Source: Peptoniphilus obesi ph1
Lineage (GTDB): Bacteria > Bacillota > Clostridia > Tissierellales > Peptoniphilaceae
DNA length: 64,000 nucleotides
NCBI RefSeq assembly: GCF_000311865.1
Contig: NZ_HE978581.1
Span: 349,194 to 413,193 of the forward strand
Direction of reading: 5' to 3'
Below are positions 1-8,672 of this stretch, one piece after another. How positions within the stretch are numbered: position 1 is the stretch's first letter; each line of letters opens with the position of its first letter. The notes below the pieces were generated by a model that was not told the origin of the DNA, did not search any database, and saw only the letters and a list, made by a program, of their open reading frames with translations. Position numbers and translations under genes: made by a program.

Positions 1-163
1 TTTCGAGTCCTTCACAGCCTTGTGTTTTGTAAGCATTAACCCAAGTTCTAACAATATATTTATCTGGGATAGAGTATTTTTTTGCTAATTCTTTGTAGCC
101 TATATTTCCTCCAAGATACTCTTTTACTATGTTCACCTTAAATTCTGTTTTGTATTTTGTCAT
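1..163 (-). CDS. IS3-family transposase OrfA, N-terminal part (partial)
   Basis: The frame starts at ATG 163-161 behind AGGAGGTCAG (180-171) and runs off the window. The 54 visible residues begin MTKYKTEFKVNIVKEYL and contain GYKELAKKYSIPDKYIVRTWV, the helix-turn-helix of OrfA-type transposase subunits, which bind the terminal repeats. In IS3 elements a second frame, orfB with the DDE catalytic domain, is normally joined by a -1 frameshift; it is not visible here. Whether the element is intact cannot be told. Confidence 0.75.
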   Translation of the reverse strand, partial: MTKYKTEFKVNIVKEYLGGNIGYKELAKKYSIPDKYIVRTWVNAYKTQGCEGLE

Positions 164-219
164 TAAAAAACTGACCTCCTTCAGTTGGTTTTTAAGTCCA
201 ACTTTTGGGGGTCAGTTCA
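1..219 (-). mobile_element. Left-over end of an IS3-family (IS150-like) insertion sequence, cut by the window edge
   Basis: The sequence reading leftwards from 219 starts TGAACTGACCCCC, the TG-initial, GACCCC-containing terminal repeat style of the IS150 group of IS3 elements. A ribosome binding site and the start of orfA follow directly. The other end lies outside the window, so target-site duplications cannot be checked. The element ends only 27 bp from the stop of the next gene, so it probably replaced that operon's terminator region. Family is recognised from the end sequence and the protein; the exact IS name is unknown. Confidence 0.75.
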
Positions 220-246
220 TTAAACTAGGGATCTTTTATAAAGATT

Positions 247-960
247 TTATTTTTTATCTTCTATTTTTTCTAATTTTAAAATACCTGCCTTATAAAGACC
301 AACTGCAACTAAAATTGAAACTACTAACATAATTAGCATAGCATATCCTTCTTTTCCAGAAAGAGGCATTACAAAATATATAAAAGCAAAAACTAAAATT
401 AAATCAATTATAGCAACAAGAGGTTTTCTATTTGCCTTATATGATCCAGCTTTTTTCCCCATAAAAGCACTAATACCCATTGAGCCATAAAGAGCTGGTA
501 AAATATATTTTATTCCTGTTAAAACAGCTTCTTTTTCTAAAACAGGTTTTAAAGGAACAAGAAGAATTAAACCAATGGCAACTATAACCATAGTTACCAT
601 ACCTGAAACTGTAACAGCTATCATACCAATAACATCTGCTTTTTCAGTTCCTGGGCTTGCCTTTGCAGTAGAAAGAGCACTCAAGTAGCAAGGAAACTTA
701 ATATTCATAACATTTCCAAGAATTGAATTTAAATAACAAGTTGTTCCTGCAATTGGTATCATAGTTAATTGTTCAGCAATTACAGTTGGAACATAAAGTG
801 CAAGCAGTGTTCCTGCAACAGATGAAACCAAGGAAAAACTAGGCATACAATCAAAATATAAACAAGCAATAAGAGGTATACCAAGCATAATTGCCATGGC
901 TATTAAAGTTGCAATTATTCCATATCTATAAGTTCTTTCCATATATGTAGATAATCTCAT
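247..960 (-). CDS. Multi-pass membrane protein, partner of the DUF5058-type gene
   Basis: I do not recognise a named family for this 237-residue protein. It has about six hydrophobic segments (near residues 14-36, 43-65, 110-135, 150-165, 182-200 and 205-225) and few charged residues, the look of a small transporter subunit. It starts 10 bp after the stop of the upstream gene, so the two are an operon and may form one two-component carrier. Its own AGGAGG-like site lies in the gap. The stop is close to the inserted IS end, but the C-terminus KIEDKK looks natural. Substrate is unknown. Confidence 0.6.
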   Translation of the reverse strand: MRLSTYMERTYRYGIIATLIAMAIMLGIPLIACLYFDCMPSFSLVSSVAGTLLALYVPTVIAEQLTMIPIAGTTCYLNSILGNVMNIKFPCYLSALSTAKASPGTEKADVIGMIAVTVSGMVTMVIVAIGLILLVPLKPVLEKEAVLTGIKYILPALYGSMGISAFMGKKAGSYKANRKPLVAIIDLILVFAFIYFVMPLSGKEGYAMLIMLVVSILVAVGLYKAGILKLEKIEDKK

Positions 961-970
961 ATTCTACCTC

Positions 971-1690
971 CTAATTTAAAATTCCAGTAAATATTACTGC
1001 ACAAACCATTCCTATAATCAAGGCAAAACTCATTACAAAATCATTTAGCCAATTGATTTCATATTTTTGTGCAATTTTTAAAAATACAAGTGTAACTATA
1101 GCACTTACAATTAAAGTTAAAGCATGTATCTTTGATGTTGTAAATTGAACTGCAACAAAAACACTCATCATACCAACAACTAAAACAGATAGAGCAAGAT
1201 CAACTATTGGAGTATCTTTATCTCCTGCCTTAACAACACTTGTGTGCATTTTCTTTAAGGCAAAAATATTAAATAACATTCCACCCATAATAGCTATACT
1301 CATTACAAATAAAATTGCTCCTGCAGTTTCCATGCTTCCATTATTTATAAAATCTTGCAAGTCTGCAAAATTTGCACCTTTTACAGCAAGGTCTGCTGCC
1401 ATAAGTTCATAAGGCAAAGATCCTACTACAGAAAGTCTAAACCAAGGCCATGGAACACCCAAAATAGGAACAAGTGATATCAGTCCGATAATAATTGAAA
1501 TTGATGGAACTATAGAAAAAATAAGAGAACTTCTTATTACAGCCTTTACTTCATCCTTAGTAATACCCATCTCTAAGGCTCTTTTCTTAGCCCTTATAAA
1601 GAAAAATATACACATGCAAAAAATAATAGCAAGTCCAATAAAGACTAATATGTATAATAATTTACTATTTAATAATGTCATTACATTCAT
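971..1690 (-). CDS. DUF5058-type multi-pass membrane protein
   Basis: A 239-residue integral membrane protein with about six membrane spans. A charged cytoplasmic stretch after the first span (RAKKRALEMGITKDEVKAV) is followed by SSLIFSIVPSISIIIGL and PWPWFRLSVVGSLPYELMAA. These are features I associate with the uncharacterised DUF5058 family; the assignment is from memory of the pattern. First gene of a two-gene operon with the next membrane protein. A transporter role is likely from topology but nothing in the sequence names a substrate. The start has a GGGG-type site just upstream (about 1695-1700). Confidence 0.6.
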   Translation of the reverse strand: MNVMTLLNSKLLYILVFIGLAIIFCMCIFFFIRAKKRALEMGITKDEVKAVIRSSLIFSIVPSISIIIGLISLVPILGVPWPWFRLSVVGSLPYELMAADLAVKGANFADLQDFINNGSMETAGAILFVMSIAIMGGMLFNIFALKKMHTSVVKAGDKDTPIVDLALSVLVVGMMSVFVAVQFTTSKIHALTLIVSAIVTLVFLKIAQKYEINWLNDFVMSFALIIGMVCAVIFTGILN

Positions 1691-1803
1691 AATAAACCCC
1701 CTTAATGAATTATTTAAATATTATTTTATAATTACCCTTTAAGATCCTTATTAAGCTTAAAATTTACTCTGAAATATTTTTTATCCTTTAAACTATCTAA
1801 TAA

Positions 1804-1835
1804 AAAACAAGCTAGTAATTTTACTAACTTGTTTT
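1804..1835 (-). terminator. Terminator behind the sortase gene
   Basis: Arms of 15 nt (1804-1818 and 1821-1835, one wobble pair) read on the minus strand end in TTTTTTA. It lies 25 bp after the sortase stop and separates it from the DUF5058 operon. Confidence 0.7.
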
Positions 1836-1859
1836 CAAATAAATTTAATTTTTTAAAGC

Positions 1860-2633
1860 TTATTTTACTTCCACAGCATGAATAGCTAACCTATCATCTT
1901 CATCAGAGCAAGTTGAAAGAGTAAGAATTGATAAATCATCAGTCTTTTCTATTGTCTTTGAAAGTTTATTTGCTTCATTAATCCTAGCTAAAAAATTATC
2001 TAGAGCTTCCCCTTCATAAAAAGGCTTTCTATAATCCGTGTAGGCAGAAGTTGAATAAACTGCATATATTTCATAAATCTTTCTCTCATTTAAAGTATCA
2101 ACTATTATATAAGGCTGATCATTTACAACATTTTCATCATTATATTTAACTAGATCATGAAATACATGTCCTGACCTAACATTATGTCCATAAAGTACAG
2201 TATTTAAATCAGAAAAATCAATCGAGTTTCTGTAGTCCATAAATATTGCCCCAAAAACATGGTATTCATTTTTATAGTTATGATCTAGGTAAAAATCATT
2301 GTCTTTTCCTTGAACAATTGGAAAATCTATATCAGTTCCTTCAATAATAATTCTCCCTATTACATTTTTATAAGAATCTTTTAAAGATTTTACAATATTT
2401 GGATCATAAAGACTTCTATAATAAGCAACTTTTTCTTCATTAGAAAGTTCTTTCTTAGAATTTTCATCTTTTTCCTCACTCTTTGTAGCAGATGCTTGGA
2501 CCATTTCTTTATAATCGGCATTATCTTTTTCAAAATCTCTGTTAGATTTATAATAATCAAAAATTTTATATCCTGAAAAGATAATACAAATAACTAAGAC
2601 TATCTCTATTATTTTTATTATTTTTCCCTTCAC
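1860..2633 (-). CDS. srtB: Class B sortase
   Basis: Membrane-anchored cysteine transpeptidase that links sorting-signal proteins to the cell wall. One N-terminal membrane segment (residues 5-24) is followed by a charged linker and the catalytic domain from about residue 80. His150 in LYGHN, Cys242 in TLSTC and Arg248 in DDRLA form the catalytic set. The long region between His and Cys and the TLSTC motif fit class B. The 257-residue length is normal. No gene with a sorting motif lies nearby, so substrates must be elsewhere. It is divergent from the MATE gene and ends at its own terminator. Confidence 0.9.
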   Translation of the reverse strand: MKGKIIKIIEIVLVICIIFSGYKIFDYYKSNRDFEKDNADYKEMVQASATKSEEKDENSKKELSNEEKVAYYRSLYDPNIVKSLKDSYKNVIGRIIIEGTDIDFPIVQGKDNDFYLDHNYKNEYHVFGAIFMDYRNSIDFSDLNTVLYGHNVRSGHVFHDLVKYNDENVVNDQPYIIVDTLNERKIYEIYAVYSTSAYTDYRKPFYEGEALDNFLARINEANKLSKTIEKTDDLSILTLSTCSDEDDRLAIHAVEVK

Positions 2634-2668
2634 TAATCTATTCCTCCTAAAAATTTTAAAATCTTTTT

Positions 2669-2691
2669 AGATTATTAAGCTTAAATAATCT
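2669..2691. promoter_or_regulatory. Palindrome in the srtB/MATE divergent intergenic region
   Basis: AGATTATT (2669-2676) and AATAATCT (2684-2691) are perfect inverted arms around an AGCTT-containing centre. It is about 35 bp upstream of the srtB start and 137 bp upstream of the MATE start. It could be an operator of either gene; no regulator is encoded next to it. Confidence 0.35.
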
Positions 2692-2827
2692 CACAGATTA
2701 TAGCTTTTTATTTTAGATATCTTATAAATTATATCATTTTTAATAAGATACTTGAAATTTATAAATATATAATTAAAAATCTATGATATCCTATATTATA
2801 TCTTTTAATTATATGTATGGTGATTTT

Positions 2828-4195
2828 ATGACAAAAAATAATAACCCAATGGGAAATAAAAAAATTAAATCTCTTTTATTTTCTCTAGCTATTCCTGCCA
2901 TGATTGCCAATGTTGTCAATGCTCTTTACAATATTGTCGATCAAATTTTTATTGGTCAAGGAATTGGCTATCTTGGAAATGCTGCGACTAGTGTTGCTTT
3001 TCCTATAACGACCATCTGCCTTTGCATTGGTCTTGTTACTGGACTTGGAGCTAGTTTTAATTTTAATTTAGATTTAGGTAGGAAAAATCCTCATAGAGCT
3101 CAAAAAATAACTGGAACTGCCGTTACAACTCTTATAATATCTGGTTTTATATTGATGATCTTGGTTAGGTTGTTTTTAAAAGATATAATGATTTTTTTTG
3201 GAGCTACTAAACAAACTCTTGCCTATTCTATGGAATACGCTGGTATCACTTCTTTTGGCTTGCCATTTTTCCTCTTTACCACTGGTTTTAATCCAATTGT
3301 AAGGGCTGATGGAGCATCAAAGTATTCTATGTTTACAATATTAATTGGTGCAATTTTAAATATAATACTTGATCCAATTTTTATCTTTATTTTTGATATG
3401 GGAATGGCAGGGGCAGCATGGGCAACGGTTATTAGTCAGATTGTTTCTGCTCTTTTTCTTGCAAATTACTTTAGAATTTTTAAAAATGTTAAGTTTGAAA
3501 AAGAAGATTTTATACCAAAATTTTGGGCTATAAAAAGTATAGTTGCTCTTGGTTTTACTTCCTTAATTTTTCAATTATCTACCCTAGTTATTCAAATTTC
3601 TATGAATAACCTACTGAGATTTTACGGAGCCTCTTCAATTTATGGATCAGACATACCAATAGCAATTGTGGGAATTGTTATGAAAGTAAATATTTTATTT
3701 GTATCTTTGGTTCTAGGAATTGTTCAAGGAGCTCAACCAATCATTGGTTTTAATTATGGGGCCAAAAAATTTCACCGAGTTAGAGAAACTATTAAAGTAT
3801 CACTTATTTTTTCCACAAGTATATCTTTAGTAATATTTATCATTTTTCAAGCTTTCCCTAGACAAATTATTTCACTATTTGGTTCTGCTAGTGAACTTTA
3901 TTTTGACTACGGAGCAAGATTTATGAGATTTTATCTTGCCTTTGTATTTTTAAATGGTATATCAATTTGCATTACTACAATGTTTCCAGCAATGGGAAAG
4001 GCTAGAAAGGGAGCCCTATTATCTTTAATAAAGCAAGTAATTTCGCTCTTGCCTCTTCTTTATATTTTGCCTTTATTTTTTGGCTTAGATGGAATTATGT
4101 ATGCAACGCCTATTGCTGATCTAATTTCTTTTATTTGTGCCGTTTTTATGCTCTCTAGAGAACTAAAAATTATGCCAAAAGAAGATTTATCTTAA
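2828..4195 (+). CDS. MATE family multidrug/cation efflux transporter
   Basis: A 455-residue, twelve-span antiporter of the MATE family, expected to export organic cations or drugs using a Na+ or H+ gradient. The N-terminal pattern IPAMIANVVNALYNIVDQIFIG is typical of MATE proteins, and the second half repeats it weakly (GIVQGAQPIIGFNYGAKK). I chose ATG 2828 (MTKNNNPMGNKK), with GGTG just upstream, rather than an in-frame ATG 45 bp earlier that has no binding site. Single gene, ending at a bidirectional terminator. A second MATE gene lies at 53053-54360. Confidence 0.88.
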   Translation: MTKNNNPMGNKKIKSLLFSLAIPAMIANVVNALYNIVDQIFIGQGIGYLGNAATSVAFPITTICLCIGLVTGLGASFNFNLDLGRKNPHRAQKITGTAVTTLIISGFILMILVRLFLKDIMIFFGATKQTLAYSMEYAGITSFGLPFFLFTTGFNPIVRADGASKYSMFTILIGAILNIILDPIFIFIFDMGMAGAAWATVISQIVSALFLANYFRIFKNVKFEKEDFIPKFWAIKSIVALGFTSLIFQLSTLVIQISMNNLLRFYGASSIYGSDIPIAIVGIVMKVNILFVSLVLGIVQGAQPIIGFNYGAKKFHRVRETIKVSLIFSTSISLVIFIIFQAFPRQIISLFGSASELYFDYGARFMRFYLAFVFLNGISICITTMFPAMGKARKGALLSLIKQVISLLPLLYILPLFFGLDGIMYATPIADLISFICAVFMLSRELKIMPKEDLS

Positions 4196-4206
4196 AATAA
4201 TTAAAA

Positions 4207-4256
4207 AAGATCCTATACTAGACTTTTATTATCTAGCCATAGGATCCATTTTTTTC
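4207..4256. terminator. Bidirectional terminator between convergent MATE and zinc-ribbon genes
   Basis: GATCCTAT (4209-4216) pairs with ATAGGATC (4239-4246), followed on the plus strand by CATTTTTTT and on the minus strand by TTTTTT. It can end both convergent transcripts. Confidence 0.75.
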
Positions 4257-4277
4257 ATTAGTAATTTTTCTTATCAT

Positions 4278-4913
4278 TTAATCTTTAAAAGAATTTACAA
4301 AATCATCCAATTCTTTTTTTCTGTCTGTTTTTGAAAAGTCTAAAGTTAAAAGTTTTTCTAGGCTGATTAGATTTTTCTCATAGGAATATGCAAGGAAATT
4401 TTTATAAGCAATAAAATAATTTTCATCCTTTAAGGAAAAAGGCATATCTTTAAATATTATCCTATATAAAACCAAGGCCTTATCTTTTTTGTCAAGTTCA
4501 AAATAAGAATTGGCAAGATAAATTCTATCTTCTTTATTTAATTTGTCTTCCTCATAAAGTTCAACAATCTCTTCATATTTTTCAGCTTGATAAAGTTCTT
4601 TTAGCTTATTACTAGATGATAGATAAAAGTAAGAAAGTATTCCAAGAAGAATAATAAAAGCTAGACTAGCAAAAATAATTATCTTTTTCTTACTGGTCTT
4701 TTCTTTTTTCTCTTCAAAATCATCTTTTACATGTGTATTTTTCTCTTCTAGACTATCTTGGTCTTTTGCTATATATTCTGATTTGTCAATTTTTTTATCA
4801 TTTTCTAAATTTTGATTAAAGTCATCTTTATTTTCTAGTCCTATCGGCTTGCCACAAACTTCACAAAACTTTGCATTTTCAATGTTTTCTTTGCCGCAAA
4901 ATTTACACTTCAT
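4278..4913 (-). CDS. Zinc-ribbon, single-span membrane protein with a TPR-like tail
   Basis: A 211-residue protein with an N-terminal zinc ribbon (Cys3, Cys6, Cys17, Cys20 in CKFCGK...CEVCGK). A lysine/glutamate-rich linker follows, then one membrane span (IIIFASLAFIILLGILSYFYL) and a helical tail with TPR-like stretches (LKELYQAEKYEEIVELYEED). Start ATG 4913 has AAAAGGAGT upstream; an in-frame ATG 45 bp earlier lacks one. The gene is divergent from another zinc-ribbon membrane gene at 5130, so the two probably belong to one functional set. The ribbon should be cytoplasmic and the tail outside. Function unknown. Confidence 0.75.
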   Translation of the reverse strand: MKCKFCGKENIENAKFCEVCGKPIGLENKDDFNQNLENDKKIDKSEYIAKDQDSLEEKNTHVKDDFEEKKEKTSKKKIIIFASLAFIILLGILSYFYLSSSNKLKELYQAEKYEEIVELYEEDKLNKEDRIYLANSYFELDKKDKALVLYRIIFKDMPFSLKDENYFIAYKNFLAYSYEKNLISLEKLLTLDFSKTDRKKELDDFVNSFKD

Positions 4914-5129
4914 AAATTTTACTCCTTTTATAAAAATATTCCAAAAAAAGTATAACATAAATAGCTTAATTAAAATGTATTGTTTATTCTATTAGATTTT
5001 ATATCTTTTCATTTTAAACATTTTACTATTGTAATTGAACAGGCCTTATTTAATCTATATAATTAATGTAAACGATATCTCTTGGGTATCTATCTATTAG
5101 AAAATTAAATTATTTATAAAGGAGTAGTT

Positions 5130-6186
5130 ATGAGATGTGAAAATTGTGGTTTTGAAAATAAAGATTCTGCAAGATTTTGTGAAAAGTGTGGATCATCTTT
5201 GTCAAAACCTTTTATAAATTCAAATAATAACAATAATACAGAAGCTTATAGAAACTCAAATACATATAATTCAAATAATTACGATAATTATTCTTATAAG
5301 AATCAAAATGCTAAACCAAATATATCATCCAATAAAAAAATAATAATTATCGCATCAATAGTCCTTCTTGGCCTAGTAATTTTATTAGGCTATTACACCC
5401 ATGTCAGCCAAAAAAAACAGCCAAGTTCAAGAACTCTTATCATCTCTAGAAGCTGAAAAAATAGATAAAAATTATAAGAAAATGGTTGAAATTAACCAAG
5501 AATTATATAGCTTAACAAAAGATGAAAAATATAAAAATGAAATAGCAAGAATTAATAAATTAAAAAATGAAGAAGATAGCATCAGTAAAGTAAAAGATTT
5601 GATAAAAGAAGGAAGCTTTATAGAAGCTGAAAAAACTTTAATGAATCTTGAAAATAATAAAAATATAAACGCTGATGAACTTGAACTTTTAAGAATATCT
5701 TTTAAAGAAGCTTTAAAATCTAAAATTGATTCAAACAGTGCAGTCTATGATTATGATTCATCAATTAATTTATTAGAAAATCTATTGAGTGTAAATCCAG
5801 ATAGCGAACTTTTTAACGACCTTCTATATTCAATAAATTCTGCAAAAACAAACCACATGCAAGCAATTGAAGAAGCAGAAAAACAACAGGCTGAGGAAGA
5901 AGAAAGACAAAAACGAGCTGAACAAGAAGAAAAAGAAAGACAAGCTGCAAAAAATAAATCCTACAATCAAAGCACAGGACTTAATGGAAATTATTTGTAC
6001 GTAACAGCCTTAAAAGCAAATGTAAGATCTGGCCCAGGTCAATCATATCCACTACTTTATAGCCTTGGTAAGGGCACAGAAGTTTATGTCTATGATTCTA
6101 CTGTAAATGATAAAGGCATAATTTGGATAAATATTGGCGATGGATGGTCATCTTATAAAAACTTTAACGGCGATTTATATTATTAA
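5130..6186 (+). CDS. Zinc-ribbon / membrane / coiled-coil / SH3b protein, frame interrupted at an A8 tract
   Basis: The first frame (from ATG 5130, AAAGGAG upstream) gives a zinc ribbon (Cys3, 6, 17, 20), an Asn-rich linker and a membrane span ending near 5400. The second frame continues as a long helical, Glu/Lys-rich region and a C-terminal bacterial SH3 domain (NVRSGPGQSYPLLYSLGKG). The frames meet at eight A residues (5410-5417); with seven As they would read through as one protein of about 350 residues. The ATG at 5401 has no ribosome binding site. So this is one gene with a frameshift, by slippage, phase variation, decay or sequencing error. SH3b domains bind cell wall. Confidence 0.75.
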
Positions 6187-6200
6187 AAGGAGGTGTCAAA

Positions 6201-6728
6201 ATGAAAATCAAAAAAACTTTTTTAGCTCTTATGCTTAGCTTTGTTTTATTTGGAATATTTTCCCCAGTTCAAGCAAGTGAAAACATAAAAATCCGTGTCA
6301 ACAATCAATTTATTTCTTCAGATGTCGCTCCATTTATCCAAAATGGAAGAACTATGGTTCCTATCAGAGTAATCTCTGAATCACTTGGATATGATGTTGA
6401 TTGGGACCAAGCAAGTCAATCAATCTTTATATCTTCTGAAGATAGTGATGGATTTGCTCTATCAGTTGTTATGTTATTAATAGGAGAATACCAATGTGTT
6501 TGGTTTGATCCAGATTCTATAAATAGAGCTTCTCTTTTATATCAAGCTGGTTACATAAATGAAGATGAAATGTTTTATGCTGGTACTGAAAATTCAGAAA
6601 TTATAGGGTTAGATGCTCCACCAGTAATTATAAATAATAGAACTTTTGTCCCACTAAGAGCTATAGCTGAATTATTTGGCTACAACGTAAGCTGGGACCC
6701 AATAAATAGAATTGTTGATATTAAATAA
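6201..6728 (+). CDS. Secreted copper-amine-oxidase-N-like (stalk) domain protein
   Basis: A 175-residue protein with a signal peptide (residues 1-25, cleavage after VQA). It carries two copies of the short module seen in copper amine oxidase N-terminal-like domains: NGRTMVPIRVISESLGYDVDWD and NNRTFVPLRAIAELFGYNVSWD. These domains are common in cell-surface proteins of Firmicutes and are not enzymes. It follows the SH3b gene by 14 bp with AAAGGAGG, so both are one operon, likely a cell-wall-facing module. The middle between the repeats (residues 85-130) is not recognised. Confidence 0.8.
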   Translation: MKIKKTFLALMLSFVLFGIFSPVQASENIKIRVNNQFISSDVAPFIQNGRTMVPIRVISESLGYDVDWDQASQSIFISSEDSDGFALSVVMLLIGEYQCVWFDPDSINRASLLYQAGYINEDEMFYAGTENSEIIGLDAPPVIINNRTFVPLRAIAELFGYNVSWDPINRIVDIK

Positions 6729-6746
6729 TATTAATTTTTAAACTAG

Positions 6747-6780
6747 AAAAGACCTTTCAATAAGAAAGGTCCTTTTTTAT
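6747..6780 (+). terminator. Terminator of the zinc-ribbon/stalk operon
   Basis: GACCTTTC (6751-6758), a five-base loop and GAAAGGTC (6764-6771), then CTTTTTT. Confidence 0.8.
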
Positions 6781-6812
6781 CAGAAATTTCATTTTTATAT
6801 TTATCAAAGCAT

Positions 6813-6842
6813 GAAAAAACCAGTCCCAATAATGAGACTGGT
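6813..6842 (-). terminator. Terminator of the BCCT transporter gene
   Basis: ACCAGTC (6820-6826) pairs with GACTGGT (6836-6842); on the minus strand the hairpin is followed by TTTTTTC. It lies 31 bp after the stop. Confidence 0.8.
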
Positions 6843-6873
6843 AATTTTCTTTAGATAATTTTTTAATCAAATT

Positions 6874-8436
6874 TTATTCTTCATATGATTTAAATGGGTG
6901 GTCTTTTTCTGGCAATCTTTCTGGTGTGATTTTTAATCCCATCTCTGTTTTTTCGTGGTTTAATTCTTTTAATAGTGAAGCCATAATCAATATTGTTACA
7001 AAGGAAAATGGCAAGGCAACTATTATCAAAGTGTTTTGAAGCGCCATTAATCCTCCTGAAAATAATAGTGCCACTGCTATTACTGCAAGCAATATTCCCC
7101 ATATTAATTTTTTTCTATTTGATGGTAGCAAGTTTCCATCTTCTGACAGCATTGCTAAAACGTAGGTTGCTGAGTCTGCTGAAGTTATAAAAAATGTCGT
7201 TACCAATATTATTGCAATCAAGGAAAGAAGCATTCCACCCTTGTAGTGGGAAAATGTTGCAAATAAAACTTCTTCTGTTGCAAATTTTGTAAGATCAACC
7301 CCTGAATTTTGAAGGCTGGTTGAAAGTGTTCCAAAACTTGAAAACCATAAAAAGCTAAGTAGTGTTGGAATTAATAAAACTACTGTTAAAAATTCTCTTA
7401 TTGTTCTTCCTCTTGATATTCTTGCTATAAATACTCCAACAAATGGAGACCAAGATATCCACCAAGCCCAATAAAATATAGTCCAAGAGTTTATCCATTC
7501 TCTTTTTGTTCCATCAAAGGCAGCTGATCTAAAACTCATCCTAAAAAAGTTTTGTAGATAAGTTCCTATTGATTCTGTCAAATTATCAAAAATTCTTACA
7601 CTTGGTCCAATTACTATTGTTATTGCCAAAAGTCCAATCGCCAGTATTAAATTAATATTAGAAAGAATTTTTACTCCCTTTCCAATTCCTGATAAGGCAG
7701 ACATCATAAAAAGACCGGTTGTTATAATTATAATGATTGTCTGAACAAATATATTATTTGGTATTCCAAATAAATAATTTAATCCTCCATTTATTTGTGC
7801 AGCACCAAATCCAAGAGTTGTAGCAACCCCAATTACTGTTGCAACTATTGTTATAGTATCAATTATATTTGCAACAGCTTTATTTTCGTATTTTCCTAAT
7901 AGCGGTTTTAGGGTAACTGATAATAGATAATTTTCTTGCTTTCTAAAACCAAAATAGGCTAATGCAAGTCCTATCAAGGCATACACTGCCCAGGCATGGA
8001 TTCCCCAGTGGAAAAATGTAAATCTAAAAGCATCTGCTAGAGCTTCTTGGCTTCCTGCTGGTGCATTTGGTGTGAGCACTGCAAAGTGGCTCAATGGTTC
8101 TGATGCTCCGTAAAATACAAGTCCAATCCCCATACCAGCAGAAAACATCATTGCTATCCAAGATTTAGTATCATGATCTGGTTTTGAATTCGGATCTCCA
8201 AGTGTAATTTGTCCTATTGGACTAACTATTAAAAATATACAAAATATAAGTATACCTGTTACTAGTAAAAGATAAAACCAACCAAAGTTAGTTGTTATTT
8301 TATCGCAAAGTAACCCCGTAAATTTTTGAAAGGGTTCTGGTATTAAAATTCCTAACAAAACAAGAACGGATAATAGTCCCAAAGATAAGAAATAAACAAA
8401 GTTGTCTTTTAAAATTTTTATAGAATTTCTTTTCAT
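6874..8436 (-). CDS. BCCT family glycine betaine/choline/carnitine transporter
   Basis: A 520-residue, twelve-span sodium- or proton-coupled carrier for quaternary ammonium compounds. Family marks are GMGIGLVFYGASEPLSHF near residue 98 and the Trp-rich WTIFYWAWWISWSPFVGVFIARISRGRTIREF near 320. Such carriers import osmoprotectants or, in anaerobes, methylamine precursors; the exact substrate cannot be read here. Start ATG 8436 has AGGAGG 10 bp upstream. Monocistronic, ending at a good terminator, and divergent from the PPK2 gene. Confidence 0.9.
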   Translation of the reverse strand: MKRNSIKILKDNFVYFLSLGLLSVLVLLGILIPEPFQKFTGLLCDKITTNFGWFYLLLVTGILIFCIFLIVSPIGQITLGDPNSKPDHDTKSWIAMMFSAGMGIGLVFYGASEPLSHFAVLTPNAPAGSQEALADAFRFTFFHWGIHAWAVYALIGLALAYFGFRKQENYLLSVTLKPLLGKYENKAVANIIDTITIVATVIGVATTLGFGAAQINGGLNYLFGIPNNIFVQTIIIIITTGLFMMSALSGIGKGVKILSNINLILAIGLLAITIVIGPSVRIFDNLTESIGTYLQNFFRMSFRSAAFDGTKREWINSWTIFYWAWWISWSPFVGVFIARISRGRTIREFLTVVLLIPTLLSFLWFSSFGTLSTSLQNSGVDLTKFATEEVLFATFSHYKGGMLLSLIAIILVTTFFITSADSATYVLAMLSEDGNLLPSNRKKLIWGILLAVIAVALLFSGGLMALQNTLIIVALPFSFVTILIMASLLKELNHEKTEMGLKITPERLPEKDHPFKSYEE

Positions 8437-8672
8437 TGTTTCTAATCCTCCTTATGTCTATAATCAATATGATTATTAACTGTTCTATAAATAATTTATT
8501 TATGACTTACCCTATAACTATATATAAAAAAAGACCAACTTGTCAAAAATCACCTGATAGTTTATTTTATATGACTAGATTTAGTCGCCTATTTACTAAG
8601 CTGTTGTTGATGATTAATTTTGCTAATTACTATTTTTATATAATTTATTACTTAAACAAGAAAGGAAGTATT

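Noticed and set aside
129-332. Plus-strand open frame of 67 codons across the IS end
   Set aside because: It runs antisense through the transposase start and the IS terminal repeat and has no ribosome binding site.
5401-5456. Separate start for the SH3b half at ATG 5401
   Set aside because: No ribosome binding site, and the first frame covers this stretch as the end of a membrane span; an A8 frameshift explains both halves better.
8436-8672. 79-residue N-terminal extension of the PPK2 enzyme
   Set aside because: Hydrophobic, unlike the family, overlapping the divergent promoter region, while ATG 8673 has AAAGGAAG.
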